From: CAZZKF01 sp964654995
GTDB taxonomy: Bacteria > Pseudomonadota > Alphaproteobacteria > CAZZKF01
Assembly (NCBI GenBank): GCA_964654995.1
Contig: CAZZKF010000023.1
Span: 1 to 36,358, forward strand
DNA: 36,358 nt
Direction of reading: 5' to 3'
Positions 34,765 through 36,358 of the stretch are shown here, one piece after another. The position numbers and the translations under genes were made by a program. The notes beneath the pieces are model-generated. The model did not search any database, was not told the origin of the DNA, and worked only from the letters and a program-made list of their open reading frames with translations. How positions within the stretch are numbered: the stretch's first letter is position 1; each line of letters starts with the position of its first letter.

Positions 34765-34793
34765 TGGACAGGGCGGCTGCTTTTACCTATAAC
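34765..34793 (+). promoter_or_regulatory. Sigma-70 promoter of tRNA-Phe
   Basis: TGGACA (34765-34770), a 17-bp spacer and TATAAC (34788-34793) each match consensus at five of six positions. Transcription would start near 34800, about ten bases before the tRNA. Confidence 0.75.
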
Positions 34794-34810
34794 CTTTGCG
34801 CCCTGTGCGC

Positions 34811-34886
34811 GCCCAGGTAGCTCAGTTGGTAGAGCAGTGGACTGAAAATCCTCGTGTCGGTGGTTCGATTCCGCCCCTGGGCACCA
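34811..34886 (+). tRNA. tRNA-Phe (GAA)
   Basis: The 76-base cloverleaf has a perfect 7-bp acceptor stem (GCCCAGG/CCTGGGC), a D-arm with AGTTGGTA, anticodon loop CTGAAAA with anticodon GAA, a T-arm with TTCGATT and an encoded CCA tail. The anticodon stem GTGGA/TCCTC has a T-T mismatch at positions 28-42. It precedes an integrase and probably served as the insertion site of the island. Confidence 0.95.
34862..34886. other. Probable attachment site (left) at the 3' end of tRNA-Phe
   Basis: P4-type integrases usually insert at tRNA 3' ends and recreate them. This integrase starts 241 bp after tRNA-Phe and faces into the island, so the T-arm to CCA segment is the likely left att core. The matching right copy would lie beyond the window; the extent of the core is inferred. 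Confidence 0.55.
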
Positions 34887-34998
34887 TCCCCCTTTCTCAG
34901 GAGATTACAGCCAATCTAAAAAACGAAATAAATTCATATTGTTACCGTCTCAGGCCATCTCCGAAGGCCGCTCCAGATCGCTGGCAAGCGCATATTCC

Positions 34999-35120
34999 TG
35001 TTGGTAGAAGCGCTGGTATAAATTCGCCCATGTTGGTATATTGGCGGAAGGGATGCTGGAATCGAACTGCCGCCCTTGGGCTGTTTTCCAACATCTATAC
35101 CAACAACTTTTATACCAACA
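34999..35120. repeat. Five copies of a TGTTGGTATA decamer around the integrase promoter
   Basis: Three direct copies, TGTTGGTAga (34999-35008), cgcTGGTATA (35011-35020) and TGTTGGTATA (35031-35040), face two inverted exact copies, TATACCAACA (35096-35105 and 35111-35120). The last ends 6 bp before the integrase start. Such sets are typical of integrase arm sites or of an operator controlling the integrase gene. Confidence 0.6.
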
Positions 35121-35126
35121 TCGTGC

Positions 35127-36326
35127 ATGAAACTTACCGATCGAGTCTGCAAAACCGCCGTTCCCGGCCCCAAAGTCCGCAAATTGTCGGATGGGCAGGG
35201 CTTGCAGCTTTGGATACAGCCAACCGGGTCGCGGCAATGGCGTTTCGCCTATCGTCTGCACGGAAAGCAAAAGGTCTTGTCGATCGGCGCCTATCCGTTG
35301 ATATCGCTGAAAGAGGCACGCGAAGCGACTCTGGAAGCCAAGAGGCAGCTCGCGCAAGGCCTGGATCCGGCCGCTGTCAAACGCGATCGGAAGATCGCAG
35401 AGGCTGCCGATACCGACACGTTCGAACGGATCGGCGAAGAATATCTCGACAAGCTGCGCGGTGAAGGCCGCGCGCCGGCGACAATGAAGAAGGTCGAATG
35501 GCTTTTGTCGCTCGCCTATCCGGACATCGGCGCAAAAGGAATCACAAAGATTTCTCCGGCCGACGTGTTGGCGACGTTGCGCCGCGTCGAATCGCGCGGA
35601 CGCTATGAAACGGCGCGGCGCATGCGCTCGACCATCGGCGCCGTCTTTCGCTATGCCGTCGCCACCGCCCGTGCCGACCGCGACCCGACCGCCGCCCTGC
35701 AAGGCGCATTGATAACGCCGAAAGTCACTCCACGCCCGGCCATTACGGACCCCAAGGCTTTCGGTGTGCTTTTAGAGTGCATCGCCTCTTATGACGGTCA
35801 ACCAACCACCCGCACCGCGCTCCTGTTGATGGCTTATCTCTTCCCGCGCCCTGGTGAGCTACGCCAAGCCGAATGGCGGGAGTTCGATTTCGATAAGGCG
35901 ATCTGGTCCATCCCGCCGGAGCGTACGAAAATGCGCCGGCCGCATCGCTCGCCGCTATCGAAACAGGCGATCAAGCTCCTTAAAGACCTCCGCCGGATCA
36001 CCGGCAACAGCACCCTTGTCTTCCCGAGCGTCCGCTCGAACAGCCGTCCGATCTCCGACAACGCCATGACGACGGCATTACGGACCATGGGCTATTCAAA
36101 GGACCAGGTCGTTCCCCATGGTTTCCGTGCCACCGCCTCAACGCTGTTGAACGAATCCGGCAAATGGAACGCGGATGCCATCGAACGCCAATTGGGCCAT
36201 GTCGAGAGCAACGATGTCCGCCGCGCCTATGCACGCGGCGAGCACTGGTCCGAGCGCGTCAAAATGATGAATTGGTGGGCGAGCTATCTGGACCGGTTGA
36301 GAGCGGAAACGATGGCTAAGGCCTAA
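35127..36326 (+). CDS. P4-type tyrosine integrase of a genomic island
   Basis: This 399-residue tyrosine recombinase has an N-terminal DUF4102-type arm-binding domain (about residues 1-90, with GLQLWIQPTGSRQWRFAYR split over strands), a core-binding domain and a catalytic domain. The catalytic set is visible: Arg in FPRPGELRQAEW, His and Arg in HGFRAT, His in QLGH and the likely nucleophile Tyr in RRAYARG. ATG 35127 fits the family N-terminus, although no good ribosome site precedes it. It should catalyse insertion of the island at tRNA-Phe. The island cargo is outside the window. Confidence 0.93.
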   Translation: MKLTDRVCKTAVPGPKVRKLSDGQGLQLWIQPTGSRQWRFAYRLHGKQKVLSIGAYPLISLKEAREATLEAKRQLAQGLDPAAVKRDRKIAEAADTDTFERIGEEYLDKLRGEGRAPATMKKVEWLLSLAYPDIGAKGITKISPADVLATLRRVESRGRYETARRMRSTIGAVFRYAVATARADRDPTAALQGALITPKVTPRPAITDPKAFGVLLECIASYDGQPTTRTALLLMAYLFPRPGELRQAEWREFDFDKAIWSIPPERTKMRRPHRSPLSKQAIKLLKDLRRITGNSTLVFPSVRSNSRPISDNAMTTALRTMGYSKDQVVPHGFRATASTLLNESGKWNADAIERQLGHVESNDVRRAYARGEHWSERVKMMNWWASYLDRLRAETMAKA

Positions 36327-36358
36327 GAGGCCTTCTCACGGGCTTCAATACGTGTCTC

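Overview
The window is a GC-rich piece of a Gram-negative chromosome. It carries two TonB-dependent outer-membrane receptors, a lipoprotein M13 peptidase, a sigma-54 activator and family III CoA-transferase chemistry. Gene content and tRNA style suggest an alphaproteobacterium with wide aromatic and organic-acid catabolism. That placement is inference; no marker gene in the window fixes the taxon. The sequence is a scaffold with two 100-N joins (20725-20824 and 32770-32869), each flanked by the same 55 bp on both sides, which points to assembly joins rather than biology.

Region A (1-7337) is a sigma-54 aromatic-sensing module. A XylR/DmpR/MopR-type activator (218-2089, minus) keeps the zinc ligands and the phenol-contacting His/Trp of MopR in exact register. 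It is divergent from a TonB receptor (2467-4926) that has a near-consensus -24/-12 promoter at 2374-2390. Behind the receptor lie a coniferyl-alcohol-dehydrogenase-like SDR and an aldehyde dehydrogenase, so the module looks like uptake and two-step oxidation of an aromatic alcohol.

Region B (7344-20395) is the most unusual part. A CaiB/BaiF CoA-transferase is divergent from an HMG-CoA-lyase-like enzyme, followed by hyuA, hyuB, an MmgE/PrpD protein, a YrdC/Sua5-like protein, an isochorismatase-fold hydrolase, a convergent FCD-type GntR regulator and a second TonB receptor. Copies of an ATTGTATACAWT palindrome lie in all four candidate control regions: the CoA-transferase/lyase intergenic region, upstream of hyuA, upstream of gntR, and upstream of the receptor. 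This looks like one self-contained regulon. HyuAB plus an N-carbamoylsarcosine-amidase-like hydrolase is the enzyme pair that opens hydantoins and removes the carbamoyl group. The CoA-transferase, lyase and PrpD protein could process the remaining carboxylic-acid skeleton.

Region C (20400-30435) is a mixed stretch: a broken SDR at the first scaffold join, an AbrB-family membrane protein, an ABM-like protein, the M13 peptidase with a strong terminator, a CDP-alcohol phosphotransferase homologue lacking its fourth motif Asp, a sulfotransferase, a small membrane protein and a GGDEF-EAL protein with a degenerate GGDEF site.

Region D (30436-34669) joins a nitrilase to a UbiX/TetR/UbiD decarboxylation cluster with a clear palindromic operator and a long hairpin in the ubiD leader. 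Region E (34765-end) is tRNA-Phe(GAA) followed by a P4-type integrase. It is the left boundary of a genomic island whose cargo lies beyond the window. Five copies of a TGTTGGTATA decamer lie between the tRNA and the integrase.
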